From Crocinitomicaceae bacterium (GTDB lineage Bacteria > Bacteroidota > Bacteroidia > Flavobacteriales_D > Parvicellaceae): 34,304 nucleotides of DNA. Location: contig PBNK01000008.1 of the NCBI GenBank assembly GCA_002723085.1, positions 1 to 34,304 of the forward strand, given 5' to 3'. Positions 1 through 10,168 of the stretch are shown here, in pieces. Position numbers and translations under genes: made by a program. The notes beneath the pieces were generated by a model. It ran no database searches, was not told the DNA's origin, and worked only from the letters and a program-made list of their open reading frames with translations. Every line of letters begins with the position of its first letter. Position 1 is the stretch's first letter.

Positions 1-465
1 ACAGAGGCTGGAATTACTGAACCAGTTACAGCATTTTCAGCATGCTTTGGTGCACCATTTTTACCTTTACATCCAACTGTTTACGCTGAAATGTTAGGTG
101 AAAAAATGACTGAATCTAATGTAAATGTATGGTTGATTAATACAGGTTGGACTGGTGGTCCATATGGTATTGGAAACAGAATGAAATTATCTTATACAAG
201 AGCCATGATATCAGCAGCTCTTAACGGGGAATTAGAAAATGTTGATTTTAAAAAGCATGATGTTTTTGGTCTTAATATGCCAACTAGTTGTCCTAATGTT
301 CCTACTGAAGTTCTAAATCCAAAAAACACATGGGAAGACTCATATGCATATGATGTAAAAGCAAATCATTTAGCTGAACAGTTTAATAGAAATTTTGAAA
401 AATTTGCTGAATATGCTAATGATGAAATTTTAAAAGCAGCTCCAGTTGTTAAAGCTGAAGTTTAA
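1..465 (+). CDS. pckA: Phosphoenolpyruvate carboxykinase (ATP), C-terminal part
   Basis: The reading frame is open from base 1 to a TAA at 463-465, so this is the last 154 codons of a gene that begins outside the window. The translation contains the family's conserved C-terminal block: a TEP followed by FSACFGAPFLPLHP, then NTGWTGG and the basic stretch that ends in LSYTRAMISA. This matches ATP-dependent PEP carboxykinase, which converts oxaloacetate and ATP to PEP, CO2 and ADP in the cytoplasm (gluconeogenesis). The ATP-binding P-loop and metal ligands lie upstream, outside the window. The first internal ATG (91) is not the true start, because the conserved block precedes it. The gene converges on the next one with one base between the stop codons. 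Identification is by family motif and is secure; the symbol follows from it. Confidence 0.95.
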   Translation, partial: TEAGITEPVTAFSACFGAPFLPLHPTVYAEMLGEKMTESNVNVWLINTGWTGGPYGIGNRMKLSYTRAMISAALNGELENVDFKKHDVFGLNMPTSCPNVPTEVLNPKNTWEDSYAYDVKANHLAEQFNRNFEKFAEYANDEILKAAPVVKAEV

Positions 466-466
466 A

Positions 467-1216
467 TCAAAATCTATAAATTAGGTTAATATCAAAGTAC
501 CCTAATTTAAAATCAGCATAATTTACTGGATCTGAATATTGAGCATCTGGATCGTTTAGTAATGAATTATTTCTGAATATGTAATAATTAAATTGAGGAA
601 TTATTTGCATAGTAAAAATAAAAGCTTCATTCAACACCCAATCTATTCCAAATGAAACATCAAGTCCTGTTATAATATAATTACTAGTTCTTTGACCATC
701 TTCAAAAGATTGAATATCAGTGTAGTAATAGTTACCAATAGAATCTCTCATAAAAAGTTTATTAGAATATCCTAAATTTTGACTTCCCATTCCAATTATT
801 CCATCCAAACCAACATGGACTCTATTTCCTGAAAAACCTCTCAATTCTTCAAATCCAAATCTAAAATCATAATGATAATATGAAGAATTATAATATCTTC
901 TAGTAATACTACTATCTGTTGAGCTTATTGGAAGATAATAATCATATATAAGATCATTTCCTTCTGTTAAATGGTTGAAACTTAATCTTAAGTTTTTTTC
1001 ACCATAATTTCTTTTATAAAGTAGATTTATTTTAATATCGAAATTGTCTCTTTCTGAAATAATTCCAGTTAATAGTGGTGAAATATTGGTTCCAAAATAA
1101 TTTCTTTGACTTTCTATAGGAACAATTGTATCGTCTTCTATGTCAATATCATCTTGTCCTAATAAGCTTAAGCTTATTAAAAAAATAAAAATTAATGATA
1201 AATTAGTTTTTTTCAT
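467..1216 (-). CDS. Putative outer-membrane beta-barrel protein
   Basis: This 249-residue protein has an N-terminal signal peptide (about 1-20, MKK followed by a hydrophobic stretch ending SLLGQ), an acidic DDIDIEDD segment, and then many alternating hydrophobic/aromatic strands. It ends in a C-terminal aromatic residue (NLIYRF), as expected of an outer-membrane beta-barrel. No named family is recognisable. It starts one base after the parC stop on the same strand, so it is very probably the last gene of the parE-parC unit. That arrangement says little about function: small barrel or hypothetical genes are often trailed behind housekeeping genes in Bacteroidota. The stop (TGA, 467-469) faces the pckA stop. 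Alternatives are a lipid-anchored or periplasmic beta protein; the barrel call is inference from strand pattern and the final Phe. Confidence 0.7.
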   Translation of the reverse strand: MKKTNLSLIFIFLISLSLLGQDDIDIEDDTIVPIESQRNYFGTNISPLLTGIISERDNFDIKINLLYKRNYGEKNLRLSFNHLTEGNDLIYDYYLPISSTDSSITRRYYNSSYYHYDFRFGFEELRGFSGNRVHVGLDGIIGMGSQNLGYSNKLFMRDSIGNYYYTDIQSFEDGQRTSNYIITGLDVSFGIDWVLNEAFIFTMQIIPQFNYYIFRNNSLLNDPDAQYSDPVNYADFKLGYFDINLIYRF

Positions 1217-1217
1217 C

Positions 1218-3941
1218 TTAAAATATTTTCATTTGCCCTTCTTCATCAATATCGTTTTCATTTGATTTATCTTCAATAGACCATTCAACTTCTATTGATT
1301 TTTCATCAATTACATTTTCTTTTGATTCATTTTTAACTTCTTCTTTAACAATATTATCTTCTTTATTATGTTCTGTTTCTATTGAATCTTCATTATTTAT
1401 ATTATCACTTGTTATATCACTAGACTCTGGCCAATCTTCACCTTCTTTTGTTGGCAATAAGCTAATGCTTTTTATTTTTAATTTAGATAATTGATTTCCT
1501 TTAGCTTTCACGCCTTTAATATCTATTATATCGTTCAAAGCAAATACTTTATCTTGTAAATCTTTAGTTTCCTTTAAGCGTTTATTGAACGTTACACAAA
1601 CTTTAGGAAGATATTGAGTACTTGCAACCACTAATTCAGTTCCATTTTCTTCAGGAATAAATAAATGTTTTTTAGTTAAATTTTCAATATTAAATCTTTT
1701 AACATAAAACAATTCTTTGTCTGAATTCCAATATACACAAGATATAGGTCGATCTGAATGAAATTTTTCAATATGAATTAAATCATCTGAAAATCTATTA
1801 GATAATTCAAAACCACTAATTAAATAATGTCCGGACTTATAAATGGTTAAAATTTTATCGTCTCCTTTAAAACTCCCAAGATGTTTTCCTCTTTCATCAT
1901 TGTTTAGCCTGCAGACCACTTCATCCCACCAAATTTTTCTAGCTGCCAAAGTTGAGCCTCCTACTTCACGTTGTTCCACTTTAGAAATAAAATTCTTTGT
2001 TACTAAATTGCCTTTTGAAGTCCTAGATTTAATAAGTAATTCTCCAAAGTCAAGATCTATTTTCAATTTTTTAAGTTTAGGTCTTGGTCTAAGTTTTATT
2101 TGAACCGTTTCACGCCTTCCATTAGGGTTTACAGAAAAATAATGGATTTTAGCATCTTTCATATTCCCTGTTACATTATAATCTCTATCTCTGGTTATTG
2201 AGCTAACAGAAAATCTTTTCATGTATGATGGAGCAGATTTACCAGCTTGATAAATCATATGATAAATGGTTCTTTTATCTCCTTTTTTCCAAATGGCTGC
2301 ATGAATAATTCCTTTACCTACAAATTTTTTGTCGGCCATTTTAGTAACTATCATATTGCCCGATTGAAAAAATAGAATAACATCATCTAAATCAGAGCAA
2401 TCTTCAACATATTGATCTTTTCTTAATGACCAACCTATAAAACCTTCTTCTTTATTGACATATAATTTCTTATTTGATACTATTACTTTACTTGCATTAA
2501 TATTATCAAAAACTCTTATTTCAGTTTTTCTCTCTTTACCTTCAGAATATTTAGATTTAATATTTTTAAAGTAATCAATTGCATAATTAATTAGGTTGGA
2601 TAAATGAGCTACAACTTCTTTAATTTGTTCTTCAATTTTAAAGATATTATCATCTGCTTTATTGCTGTCAAATTTAGATATCCTCTTAATTTTAATTTCT
2701 GTTAATTTAACTATGTCTTCTTCTGATACTTTTTTCTTTAGGTTTTTAATATGAGGTTTTAATCCTTTATCAATAGCTTTTATAACACCTTCCCAAGTTT
2801 CCTCCTCTTCGATATCACGATAAATTCTATTTTCAATAAATATTCTTTCAAGAGAAAGCCAATGCCATTGGTTTTCTAACTCTTCTTTTTTAATCTCTAA
2901 TTCTTTCTTAAGTAATTCGACTGTATGGTCAGTATTTCTTTTTAAGATTTCAGTAACACCAATAAAAATAGGTTTGTTGCCATCTATTACACAAGCATTT
3001 GGAGATATAGACATTTCACAATTTGTAAATGCGTATAATGCATCAATCATTTTATCAGGTGAAACACCAGTTGGGATATGAATTACTATTTCAGCGTTTG
3101 ATGCTGTATTGTCTTCAATTTTTTTAACTTTTATTTTATTTTTGTCTGTAGCTTTAACAATGGATTCAATTAAACTATCAGTTGTTGTTCCATATGGTAT
3201 TTGATTGATAATCAATGTTTTATTGTTTATCTTTTCAATTGAAGCACGAACCCTTACTTTTCCACCTCTTAGCCCATCATTATATTGAGTAAAATCAGCA
3301 AGACCTCCATTTTCAAAATCAGGTAATAACTCAACTTTTTTTCCTCTTAAATAGTTAATACTTGCTTCAATAAGCTCTATAAAATTATGAGGTAATATTT
3401 TACAAGCTAAACCAACAGCTATTCCTTCTGCACCATGATTTAATAAAACCGGAAACTTTACTGGTAGATATTGCGGTTCCTTATTTCTCCCATCATAAGA
3501 ACTTAACCAATTGGTAGTTTTGGGGTTATACAAAACATGATTGGCAAATTTTGTAACTCTAGCTTCAATATACCTTGCAGCTGCTGCCCTATCTCCTGTT
3601 AGTACATTTCCCCAGTTTCCTTGACAATCTATTAATAAGTCTTTTTGGCCTATTTGTACAATTGCATCACCAATAGAAGTATCGCCATGAGGGTGATACT
3701 TCATAGTATTGCCAATAATATTAGCTACCTTATTATACCTGCCATCATCCAATTCTTTCATAGAATGAAGAATTCTTCTCTGCACAGGTTTTAAGCCATC
3801 CTCAATTGCAGGAACTGCTCTCTCTAGTATAACATAGGATGCATAATCTAAGAACCAATCTTTGTATAAGCCAGATAACGAAATTATTTTGTCATCTTCA
3901 GGTTGCTCTTCAAAATTTTGTACATTTTCTTCACTGCTCAT
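1218..3941 (-). CDS. parC: DNA topoisomerase IV subunit A (ParC)
   Basis: The 907-residue product is the breakage-reunion subunit of a type IIA topoisomerase that decatenates daughter chromosomes with ParE. The N-terminal core shows LKPVQRRILHSM (about 51-61), the region corresponding to the quinolone-resistance segment (KYHPHGDTSIGD, with Thr88 and Asp92 where E. coli ParC has Ser80 and Glu84), and the active-site block AAARYIEAR with catalytic Tyr124. A long coiled-coil section follows, then a beta-propeller-like C-terminal domain. The last ~70 residues are a strongly acidic Asn/Glu/Asp-rich tail that ends in GQMKIF. The ATG immediately follows the parE TAA with no gap, so the two subunits are translated as a coupled pair. 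ParC rather than GyrA is chosen because of the adjacent parE, the absence of an obvious GyrA-box (QRRGGKG) and the length. Confidence 0.95.
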   Translation of the reverse strand: MSSEENVQNFEEQPEDDKIISLSGLYKDWFLDYASYVILERAVPAIEDGLKPVQRRILHSMKELDDGRYNKVANIIGNTMKYHPHGDTSIGDAIVQIGQKDLLIDCQGNWGNVLTGDRAAAARYIEARVTKFANHVLYNPKTTNWLSSYDGRNKEPQYLPVKFPVLLNHGAEGIAVGLACKILPHNFIELIEASINYLRGKKVELLPDFENGGLADFTQYNDGLRGGKVRVRASIEKINNKTLIINQIPYGTTTDSLIESIVKATDKNKIKVKKIEDNTASNAEIVIHIPTGVSPDKMIDALYAFTNCEMSISPNACVIDGNKPIFIGVTEILKRNTDHTVELLKKELEIKKEELENQWHWLSLERIFIENRIYRDIEEEETWEGVIKAIDKGLKPHIKNLKKKVSEEDIVKLTEIKIKRISKFDSNKADDNIFKIEEQIKEVVAHLSNLINYAIDYFKNIKSKYSEGKERKTEIRVFDNINASKVIVSNKKLYVNKEEGFIGWSLRKDQYVEDCSDLDDVILFFQSGNMIVTKMADKKFVGKGIIHAAIWKKGDKRTIYHMIYQAGKSAPSYMKRFSVSSITRDRDYNVTGNMKDAKIHYFSVNPNGRRETVQIKLRPRPKLKKLKIDLDFGELLIKSRTSKGNLVTKNFISKVEQREVGGSTLAARKIWWDEVVCRLNNDERGKHLGSFKGDDKILTIYKSGHYLISGFELSNRFSDDLIHIEKFHSDRPISCVYWNSDKELFYVKRFNIENLTKKHLFIPEENGTELVVASTQYLPKVCVTFNKRLKETKDLQDKVFALNDIIDIKGVKAKGNQLSKLKIKSISLLPTKEGEDWPESSDITSDNINNEDSIETEHNKEDNIVKEEVKNESKENVIDEKSIEVEWSIEDKSNENDIDEEGQMKIF

Positions 3942-5804
3942 TTAAACCGCTTCTTTAATTTCATCCAATTTATCTTCTTCAACTTTTAAGTTTTCAATTA
4001 TAAAGTTTTGTCTATCTGGAGTGTTTTTCCCCATATAAAATTCTAATATCTCTTCAATTGAGTGGTCTTGAGACATTAAAACAGGTTCTAATCTAATGTC
4101 TTCTCCAATAAAGTTTTTGAATTCATCTGGAGAAATTTCACCTAATCCTTTAAATCTTGTAATTTCAGAATTTTTACCAAATATTTTTAAGGCTTCTTGT
4201 TTCTCTTCTTCAGAATAACAATACTTAGTTTCTTTTTTATTTCTAACTCTAAATAGAGGAGTTTGTAAAATAAAAACATGATTTTTTTTAACTAAGTCAG
4301 GAAAAAAACGAAGGAAAAAGGTCAAAAGTAATAATCTTATATGCATTCCATCAACATCAGCATCCGTTGCAACTATAATTTTATTGTAACGAAGATTATC
4401 CATATCTTCTTCGATATTAAGTGCAGCCTGAATTAAATTAAATTCTTCGTTTTCATAAACCACTTTTTTAGTAAGCCCATATGAATTTAATGGTTTTCCT
4501 CTTAGACTAAATACTGCTTGTGTTTTAACATTTCTACATTTAGTAATTGAACCACTAGCAGAATCACCCTCTGTAATAAAAATAGAAGTTTCTTCTCTTA
4601 ATTCAGATTTAAAATCATTAAAATGTATTTTACAATCTCTAAGTTTTTTATTATGAAGACTTACTTTTTTTGCTCTTTCTCTTGCTAATTTTCTAATTCC
4701 AGACAATTCTTTACGTTCTTTTTCAGATTGCTTGATCTTATTTTCCATTTGCTGAACAAGCTCAGGATTTCTATGTAGAAAATTATCTAGTTTTTCTTTA
4801 AGGAAGTCCATCACAAATCCACGAACAGATTTGCCATTAGGTTCCATTTCAAGTGACCCTAGTTTTGTTTTAGTTTGTGATTCAAAAACAGGTTCAATTA
4901 CTTTTATGCTAATGGCAGCAACAATTCCTTGTCTAATATCTATTGGCTCATACTTATTGAAAAAGTCTTTAATAACCTTTGCAATAGCTTCTCTAAAGGC
5001 ACTTTGATGAGTTCCTCCTTGTGTAGTGTGTTGTCCGTTTACAAATGAAGAATAGTCCTCCCCATAGCCTCTTGAATGTGTAAAAGCTACTTCAATATCT
5101 TCATCCTCAAGATGAATAATTGGATACAAAGGCTCTCCATCCATATTGTTTTCAAGCAAATCTTTCAATCCATTTTTAGAAAAGAATTTATTGCCATTAT
5201 AATTTATGGTTAATCCTCTATTTAGATAACAATAATTCCAGAACATTTTATCAAGATAATTTGGTCTGAATTTGTAGTTCTTAAATACCTCTTTGTCTGG
5301 AATGAAAAAAATCTTAGTTCCATTGTCTTCGTCAGTTGAAACTAGCTTACTATCTTCTGTAACTTCACCTTTTGAAAAAGAAACTTTTTTTAATTGCCCT
5401 TCTCTTATTGACTCTACAGTAAAATTAGCGGATAATGCATTTACTGCTTTGGTACCAACTCCATTAAGGCCAACTGATTTCTTAAATGCTCTTGAATCAT
5501 ATTTACCACCTGTATTCATTTTAGAAACAACATCTTTAACTTTACCTAAAGGAATTCCTCTTCCATAATCTCTAACATGAACTACTCCATCTTTAATGTC
5601 AATGTTTATTTTTTTACCATTGCCCATTACAAATTCATCTATTGAATTATCCACCACTTCCTTTACAAGAACATAGATTCCATCATCAGAAGAAGAACCA
5701 TCACCAAGTTTTCCTATATACATACCAGGACGTAACCTAATGTGCTCTTTCCAATCAAGAGATTTAATATTGTCTTCTGTATATTGAACGTTTTCTTCTG
5801 CCAT
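3942..5804 (-). CDS. parE: DNA topoisomerase IV subunit B (ParE)
   Basis: This is the ATPase subunit of topoisomerase IV, 620 residues from the chosen ATG. Visible blocks in order: GHKL ATPase residues ([11 protein letters not shown] near 50, GRGIPLG near 80, [14 protein letters not shown] near 115), a transducer region with the QTKTKLG segment, and the TOPRIM domain with EGDSASG (about 415) and the metal-binding DADVDGMHI (about 480). A TTG lies directly before the ATG (5805-5807) and would add one residue; the ATG is preferred. The gene is first in the parE-parC-barrel unit. The 162-bp region upstream contains several inverted repeats (listed separately). Length and the lack of the ~170-residue enterobacterial GyrB insert do not by themselves separate ParE from GyrB; adjacency to parC does. 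Confidence 0.94.
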   Translation of the reverse strand: MAEENVQYTEDNIKSLDWKEHIRLRPGMYIGKLGDGSSSDDGIYVLVKEVVDNSIDEFVMGNGKKINIDIKDGVVHVRDYGRGIPLGKVKDVVSKMNTGGKYDSRAFKKSVGLNGVGTKAVNALSANFTVESIREGQLKKVSFSKGEVTEDSKLVSTDEDNGTKIFFIPDKEVFKNYKFRPNYLDKMFWNYCYLNRGLTINYNGNKFFSKNGLKDLLENNMDGEPLYPIIHLEDEDIEVAFTHSRGYGEDYSSFVNGQHTTQGGTHQSAFREAIAKVIKDFFNKYEPIDIRQGIVAAISIKVIEPVFESQTKTKLGSLEMEPNGKSVRGFVMDFLKEKLDNFLHRNPELVQQMENKIKQSEKERKELSGIRKLARERAKKVSLHNKKLRDCKIHFNDFKSELREETSIFITEGDSASGSITKCRNVKTQAVFSLRGKPLNSYGLTKKVVYENEEFNLIQAALNIEEDMDNLRYNKIIVATDADVDGMHIRLLLLTFFLRFFPDLVKKNHVFILQTPLFRVRNKKETKYCYSEEEKQEALKIFGKNSEITRFKGLGEISPDEFKNFIGEDIRLEPVLMSQDHSIEEILEFYMGKNTPDRQNFIIENLKVEEDKLDEIKEAV

Positions 5805-5836
5805 CAATAGATAATTGTACTCATAAATTTAGTATT

Positions 5837-5894
5837 TCTAAAAGATAATATCTTCTAGAATGAATCAACTTTTCAACATGTTTGTTTGAAAAGT
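5837..5894. repeat. Two inverted repeats upstream of parE
   Basis: Two dyads lie between lon and parE. The first (5837-5859) is an almost perfect 23-nt palindrome: arms TCTAAAAGATA and TATCTTCTAGA around one central A, with one mismatched pair. The second (5868-5876 and 5886-5894) has perfect 9-bp arms, ACTTTTCAA and TTGAAAAGT, around a 9-nt loop. They lie 33 to 90 bases upstream of the parE ATG, in its leader or promoter. Neither is followed by a T-run on the minus strand, so they are more likely protein-binding or RNA-structure elements than intrinsic terminators. The role is unknown. Confidence 0.45.
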
Positions 5895-5900
5895 ATTGAA

Positions 5901-5934
5901 AGAGGTTATAAAACGAACAATTATATAAACCTCT
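5901..5934 (-). terminator. Weak candidate terminator after lon
   Basis: A 7-bp stem (AGAGGTT at 5901-5907, AACCTCT at 5928-5934), extendable by TATA with a bulge, lies about 33 bases after the lon stop. On the minus strand it is followed by TTTCAATACTTTT, which is only a broken T-run. It may be the lon terminator or part of a structured lon-parE spacer. Confidence 0.3.
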
Positions 5935-5966
5935 ATTAAACCTTAATTATAGTAATAAAAAGAAAA

Positions 5967-8384
5967 TTAACGAAGAGATAATTCAATTACCTCACTCATT
6001 TTTTTAACATAATGAAATTGAAGACCTTCTAAATAAGACTTTTTTATTTCATTTACATCCTTTTGATTGCTTTTTGGCATTAATATTTTTTTTATTCCTG
6101 CGCGCTTAGCAGCAAGAATTTTTTCTTTAATCCCTCCAACTGGAAGAACGTCTCCCCTTAATGTTATTTCACCAGTCATTGCTAAATAATCGATTACATT
6201 TTTCCCAGTTATGGATGATGCAAGAGCAGTAATCATTGTTACTCCCGCAGAAGGTCCATCTTTCGGAGTAGCTCCTTCAGGAACATGTATGTGGAAATTT
6301 GATTCATCAATGGTTTGTTGTTCAATTCCATATTTGTTTCCATTTGCTTTTAAGTATTCTAAAGCTATAACAGCAGATTCTTTCATGACATCTCCCAAAT
6401 TACCTGTTAAGGTAAGTTTGCCTTTTCCTTTTGTTTTTGATGTTTCAATAAATAGGATATCGCCACCGGTTCTTGTCCATGCTAAACCTGTTACAACTCC
6501 AGGTGTTAAGTGAGCTGTATATCTTCTTGGATCTAAACCAGGTCCAAGAATTCTTTGAATATCATTATTATTAATCACAGGCTGAAATTTCTCATCAAAA
6601 GCTATTTGCTTAGCTCTATTTCTGATTACTTTAGCTAACCTTTTATTTAAACCTCTAACCCCACTTTCATTTGTATATGAACTGATTATCTTCTCAATTA
6701 ATTTTGGAGTAAATTTTATAGATGATTTCTCAAAACCGTGTTCTGAAATCAATTTTGGAATTAAATGCTTTTTTGATATTTGAACTTTTTCTTCAACAGT
6801 ATATCCATTAATAGGTATAATCTCCATTCTATCTCTAAGAGCCGGTTGAATTGTAGATAAATCATTAGCTGTAGCAATGAATAACACTTTTGAAAGGTCA
6901 TATTCTATTTCAACAAAATTATCTTGAAAACTATCGTTTTGTTCAGGATCTAAAACTTCTAATAGCGCAGAAGAAGGATCTCCATGTCCTGATCTTCCGA
7001 CCTTGTCAATTTCATCTAAAACAAATACAGGATTAGAAGAACCACATTTTTTAAGATTATTGATAACCTTTCCAGGCATTGCACCAATATAGGTTTTTCT
7101 ATGTCCTCTTATTTCAGATTCATCGTGTAATCCACCTAAAGACATTCTAACGTATTTCCTTCCAATAGCTTCAGCAATGGATTTACCTAAAGATGTTTTA
7201 CCTACTCCAGGAGGTCCATACAAACACAATATAGGCGACTTCATGTCTCCTTTAAGTTTAAGTACAGATAAATATTCAATAATTCTTTCCTTGACTTTTT
7301 CTAATCCAAAATGATCTCTATCTAATATTTTTTGAACTTTATTTAAATTGAATTTATCATTAGTATATTCTCCCCAAGGTAAATCCAACAACAATTGACA
7401 GTAGTTAATTTGAACTCCATATTCAGCTCCTGAAGGATTCATTCTTTCCAACTTATCAAGTTCTTTTGTAAAAACTTTTTCTATTTCTTTAGACCATTTC
7501 TTAGATGGAATTTTACTTCTTAATTCATTAATTTCTTGCTGTACTGGGTTTTCACCAAGTTGATTTTGAATTTCCTTCATCTGTTGGTGCAAGTAAAATT
7601 CTTTTTGTTGTTGATCAATATCTGTTTTAACTCTAGATTGAATATCGTTTTTTAACTCTAGAATTTGCAACTCTTTTGTTAAATGCTTTAACAATAAATT
7701 AGCTCTTTTGTTAATATCAGGTTCTTGCAACATTTTTTGTTTCTCATCCACTTTAGCATTCATATGTGAGGAGATAAAATTCACTAAGAAATTATGACTC
7801 TCAATGTTTTTAATAGCAAATGAAGCCTCAGATGGAATGTTTGGAGAATACTTAATTATATTTAACGCTAAATCTTTTAAGCTATCAAATAAAGCTAGAG
7901 ATTCTTTTGATGGTTTTAAAAGTCTTTTTTCATCAAATTCTTTAATTTTAGCAATCAAATACGGTTCGTCTTGAACTTTGCCAACAAGTTTTAATCTTTT
8001 TTTACCTTGAATTATAATTGTGCTGCTGCCATCAGGCATTTTTAACATTTTCATGATTTGAGCAACAGTACCAGTATCATATAAATCTTCATATTGTGGT
8101 TCTTCAATATTAGAATCTTTTTGAGAAACAACTCCGATGATTTTATCTCCTTTATGTGCATCTTGAATTAACTTAATGCTTTTATCTCTCCCTAAAGTTA
8201 TAGGTATAACAACTCCAGGAAATAGTACATTATTTCTTAAAGGCAAAATTGGAAGTTTTTCAGGAACCTCTTCTTTATTCATTCTATCTTCATCTTCAGG
8301 AGATATTAATGGAATAAAATCAGTTTCTTTTTCAACCATATCTGAAAAATCTACCCAATCGTTATCTGCAAAAAAGTCATTCAT
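5967..8384 (-). CDS. lon: ATP-dependent protease Lon
   Basis: This 805-residue protein is a cytoplasmic AAA+ serine protease that degrades damaged and regulatory proteins. The layout is canonical: an N-terminal substrate-binding (LON) domain beginning with [16 protein letters not shown] (about 43-58), coiled coil (about 200-300), Walker [13 protein letters not shown], Walker [11 protein letters not shown], arginine-finger region DRMEIIPI, and a C-terminal protease domain with the Ser-Lys dyad at Ser712 ([11 protein letters not shown]) and Lys755 (GGIKEK). The dyad spacing of 43 residues equals that of E. coli Lon (679/722). The acidic N-terminal extension before the LON domain is common in Bacteroidota. 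The ATG at 8384 is the only well-placed start. The gene is followed downstream by parE after 162 bp. No clear TAnnTTTG element was seen in the 147-bp upstream spacer, so read-through from the GlmU-like gene is possible. Confidence 0.97.
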   Translation of the reverse strand: MNDFFADNDWVDFSDMVEKETDFIPLISPEDEDRMNKEEVPEKLPILPLRNNVLFPGVVIPITLGRDKSIKLIQDAHKGDKIIGVVSQKDSNIEEPQYEDLYDTGTVAQIMKMLKMPDGSSTIIIQGKKRLKLVGKVQDEPYLIAKIKEFDEKRLLKPSKESLALFDSLKDLALNIIKYSPNIPSEASFAIKNIESHNFLVNFISSHMNAKVDEKQKMLQEPDINKRANLLLKHLTKELQILELKNDIQSRVKTDIDQQQKEFYLHQQMKEIQNQLGENPVQQEINELRSKIPSKKWSKEIEKVFTKELDKLERMNPSGAEYGVQINYCQLLLDLPWGEYTNDKFNLNKVQKILDRDHFGLEKVKERIIEYLSVLKLKGDMKSPILCLYGPPGVGKTSLGKSIAEAIGRKYVRMSLGGLHDESEIRGHRKTYIGAMPGKVINNLKKCGSSNPVFVLDEIDKVGRSGHGDPSSALLEVLDPEQNDSFQDNFVEIEYDLSKVLFIATANDLSTIQPALRDRMEIIPINGYTVEEKVQISKKHLIPKLISEHGFEKSSIKFTPKLIEKIISSYTNESGVRGLNKRLAKVIRNRAKQIAFDEKFQPVINNNDIQRILGPGLDPRRYTAHLTPGVVTGLAWTRTGGDILFIETSKTKGKGKLTLTGNLGDVMKESAVIALEYLKANGNKYGIEQQTIDESNFHIHVPEGATPKDGPSAGVTMITALASSITGKNVIDYLAMTGEITLRGDVLPVGGIKEKILAAKRAGIKKILMPKSNQKDVNEIKKSYLEGLQFHYVKKMSEVIELSLR

Positions 8385-8531
8385 AATTTAATTTTAATGT
8401 CTTATGTGTCATTATGGCTGAAAAAAATCAGCTTTTAAATTTATTTTATATAATTAATTAATTCTTACTGAGAAAAATTAAAAAAAGTAAAACTTATATA
8501 TTAGTAAATCAATTGATGTGCCAAAGTGTAT

Positions 8532-9710
8532 TTAATCAACTGATGTTTGATTAAAAATATGCTGAAGAATTTCTTCATCCAATTTTGTGAATTTTAAATT
8601 TCTTCTTTTCATTACAATTTCTGCAAGATTCTTTGCCTTGTCAAATTCGTAAAGATCTGAATCCTCTCTTCCTCCCCAACTAAATGATGGAATAAACTTA
8701 GGAGGAAATCCAGAATCAAATATATTAGCAAATACTCCAATAACAGTACCTGTATTAAACATGGTGTTGATGCTAGATTTAGAATGATCTCCCATAATCG
8801 TTCCACAATATTGTGTTCCAGTAGCAATAAAAGCATTTTCAGCATAATTGTATGAACTTACTTCACCATAATTATTTTTTAAATTAGATGTATTAGTATC
8901 TGCACCAAGATTACACCATTCACCAATCACACTATTTCCTAAATATCCATCATGTGCTTTATTGGAAAACCCTAAAAAAACAGAATTCCCAACTTCACCT
9001 CCAACTTTACAGTTAGGTCCTATTGTGGTAGGACCATAAACCTTTGTGCCCAACTTAATAATTGAATCTTTCATCAACACAAATGGGCCTCTAATATTAG
9101 AACCCTCCATGATTTCAGCACCTTTTTGTATATATATTGGACCTTCTTTACTGTTTAATGTGGTTCCATTGATTTTAGCACCATCTTCAATGTAAATATC
9201 ATCACCAATAAACAAATTTCCAATACCCAAATTATCTTTTTTGAAACCCTTTAAATTGGTAAGTTTTAAATCATTTAAAATTTCTTGACCATTTAGTTGA
9301 AAAATATGGTGAGGATATTCAACAGTATTAACTTCTCCTTTATAATTAATAACATTATACCCTTCTAAACATTCTTCTATTTTATCGTCATTTGCAGGTA
9401 GAGGCTTTATTGCAAGTACAACATCATTTTTAATGAGAATAGTTTGATCTTTAAGACCAAGAATTGATTTACATAAATTGTCATTTGGCAGCACTGCTGC
9501 AGATACACCAAACTCTGCTTCTTGTTCAACAGAATTGTATTTTTTAGCTAAATAATCTTTAGTTCTAACCCCAACATCAAAACCAAGTTGTTTAGCCCAT
9601 TTTTCTTGAATAGTATAGATTCCTATTCTTAATTGCGCAACTGGTCTTGTGAAAGTTAGCGGCAATAACTGTTTATGATACTGCCCATCAAAAAGAACAC
9701 ATTTATTCAT
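8532..9710 (-). CDS. GlmU-like bifunctional sugar-phosphate enzyme (Bacteroidota type)
   Basis: The 392-residue protein belongs to the 'alternate GlmU' family of Bacteroidota (UDP-GlcNAc diphosphorylase / glucosamine-1-phosphate N-acetyltransferase). The N-terminus carries the family start: VLFDG, then LLPLTFTRPVAQLRIGIYT and EKW (about 5-37), in place of the usual GlmU LAAGxGTRM signature. From about 160 to 320 there is a left-handed beta-helix built of hexapeptide repeats (IGPNCKVGGEVGNSVFLG is one stretch), ending in a conserved region with SWGG. The expected product, UDP-GlcNAc, feeds peptidoglycan and surface polysaccharide. The gene lies behind the rpmE terminator and ahead of lon on the same strand. 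The family assignment is firm; the exact substrate is inferred from the family, and other nucleotide sugars are possible. Confidence 0.85.
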   Translation of the reverse strand: MNKCVLFDGQYHKQLLPLTFTRPVAQLRIGIYTIQEKWAKQLGFDVGVRTKDYLAKKYNSVEQEAEFGVSAAVLPNDNLCKSILGLKDQTILIKNDVVLAIKPLPANDDKIEECLEGYNVINYKGEVNTVEYPHHIFQLNGQEILNDLKLTNLKGFKKDNLGIGNLFIGDDIYIEDGAKINGTTLNSKEGPIYIQKGAEIMEGSNIRGPFVLMKDSIIKLGTKVYGPTTIGPNCKVGGEVGNSVFLGFSNKAHDGYLGNSVIGEWCNLGADTNTSNLKNNYGEVSSYNYAENAFIATGTQYCGTIMGDHSKSSINTMFNTGTVIGVFANIFDSGFPPKFIPSFSWGGREDSDLYEFDKAKNLAEIVMKRRNLKFTKLDEEILQHIFNQTSVD

Positions 9711-9737
9711 ATTGTAAATTATTCAATATTTTAAAAC

Positions 9738-9765
9738 AAAAAAAACCTCCTAATAAATAGGAGGT
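9738..9765 (-). terminator. Intrinsic terminator of rpmE
   Basis: On the minus strand ACCTCCT (9765-9759), a 7-nt loop, and AGGAGGT (9751-9745) form a perfect 7-bp stem followed directly by a T-run (9744-9738). It sits 33 bases beyond the rpmE stop and just before the GlmU-like start, so it separates the two transcripts. The shape is classic rho-independent. Confidence 0.85.
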
Positions 9766-9798
9766 CAATATATTTAAAATAAAGAAGTAATCCGAAAA

Positions 9799-10053
9799 TT
9801 ATTTCTTTTGTTTTGCGTATCTGTTTTTAAATTTATCAATTCTACCAGCAGTATCGACTAATGTTTGCTTACCTGTAAAGAAAGGGTGAGATTTATGAGA
9901 AATCTCTAATTTAACTACTGGATACTCATTTCCGTCTTCCCACTTGATAGTTTCTTTAGAAGGTGCGCAACTTTTACTTATAAAAGAATAGTCGTTAGAC
10001 ATGTCTTTAAATACAACTAATCTGTAATTATCTGGGTGAATTTCTTTTTTCAT
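9799..10053 (-). CDS. rpmE: 50S ribosomal protein L31, type B
   Basis: The 84-residue protein starts [10 protein letters not shown] and contains the L31 signature [18 protein letters not shown] followed by the basic tail [11 protein letters not shown]. The insertion around residues 20-45 and the lack of a CxxC zinc ribbon (only one Cys, near residue 29) place it in the type B (zinc-independent, YkgM/L31B) group. In many bacteria L31B replaces the zinc-binding L31 under zinc limitation; in Bacteroidota it is usually the only L31, so no zinc control is implied here. It is a single-gene transcript, with a strong promoter upstream (10077-10106) and an intrinsic terminator downstream (9738-9765). 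Confidence 0.96.
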   Translation of the reverse strand: MKKEIHPDNYRLVVFKDMSNDYSFISKSCAPSKETIKWEDGNEYPVVKLEISHKSHPFFTGKQTLVDTAGRIDKFKNRYAKQKK

Positions 10054-10076
10054 TTTCTTTTTAATCTTAAAGTCTG

Positions 10077-10106
10077 CAAATTTAGTGTTTAAATTTACTT
10101 TTCAAA
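10077..10106 (-). promoter_or_regulatory. Bacteroidota-type promoter of rpmE
   Basis: Read on the minus strand, TTTG (10106-10103) is followed after 18 bases by TAAATTTG (10084-10077), an exact match to the Bacteroidota primary-sigma -33/-7 consensus (TTTG, about 17-23 nt, TAnnTTTG). It ends 23 bases before the rpmE start codon. This is the best promoter in the window and fits a highly expressed ribosomal protein gene. Confidence 0.8.
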
Positions 10107-10168
10107 AAATAATTATTAGGAATAATAACTTCTTTTTTTTTTAGTTATATATATTGCGGAGAAATTAA

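Noticed and set aside
1843-2103. Plus-strand open frame inside parC, and similar frames inside parE, lon, icmF and the porins
   Set aside because: They are antisense or out-of-frame shadows of conserved genes without start signals or family motifs.
5805-5807. TTG directly before the parE ATG as the start
   Set aside because: It adds only one residue and the adjoining ATG is the conventional start.
8417-8432. GCTGAAAAAAATCAGC stem as a terminator
   Set aside because: Only 5 bp, and it lies upstream of lon between two minus-strand genes with no T-run on that strand.
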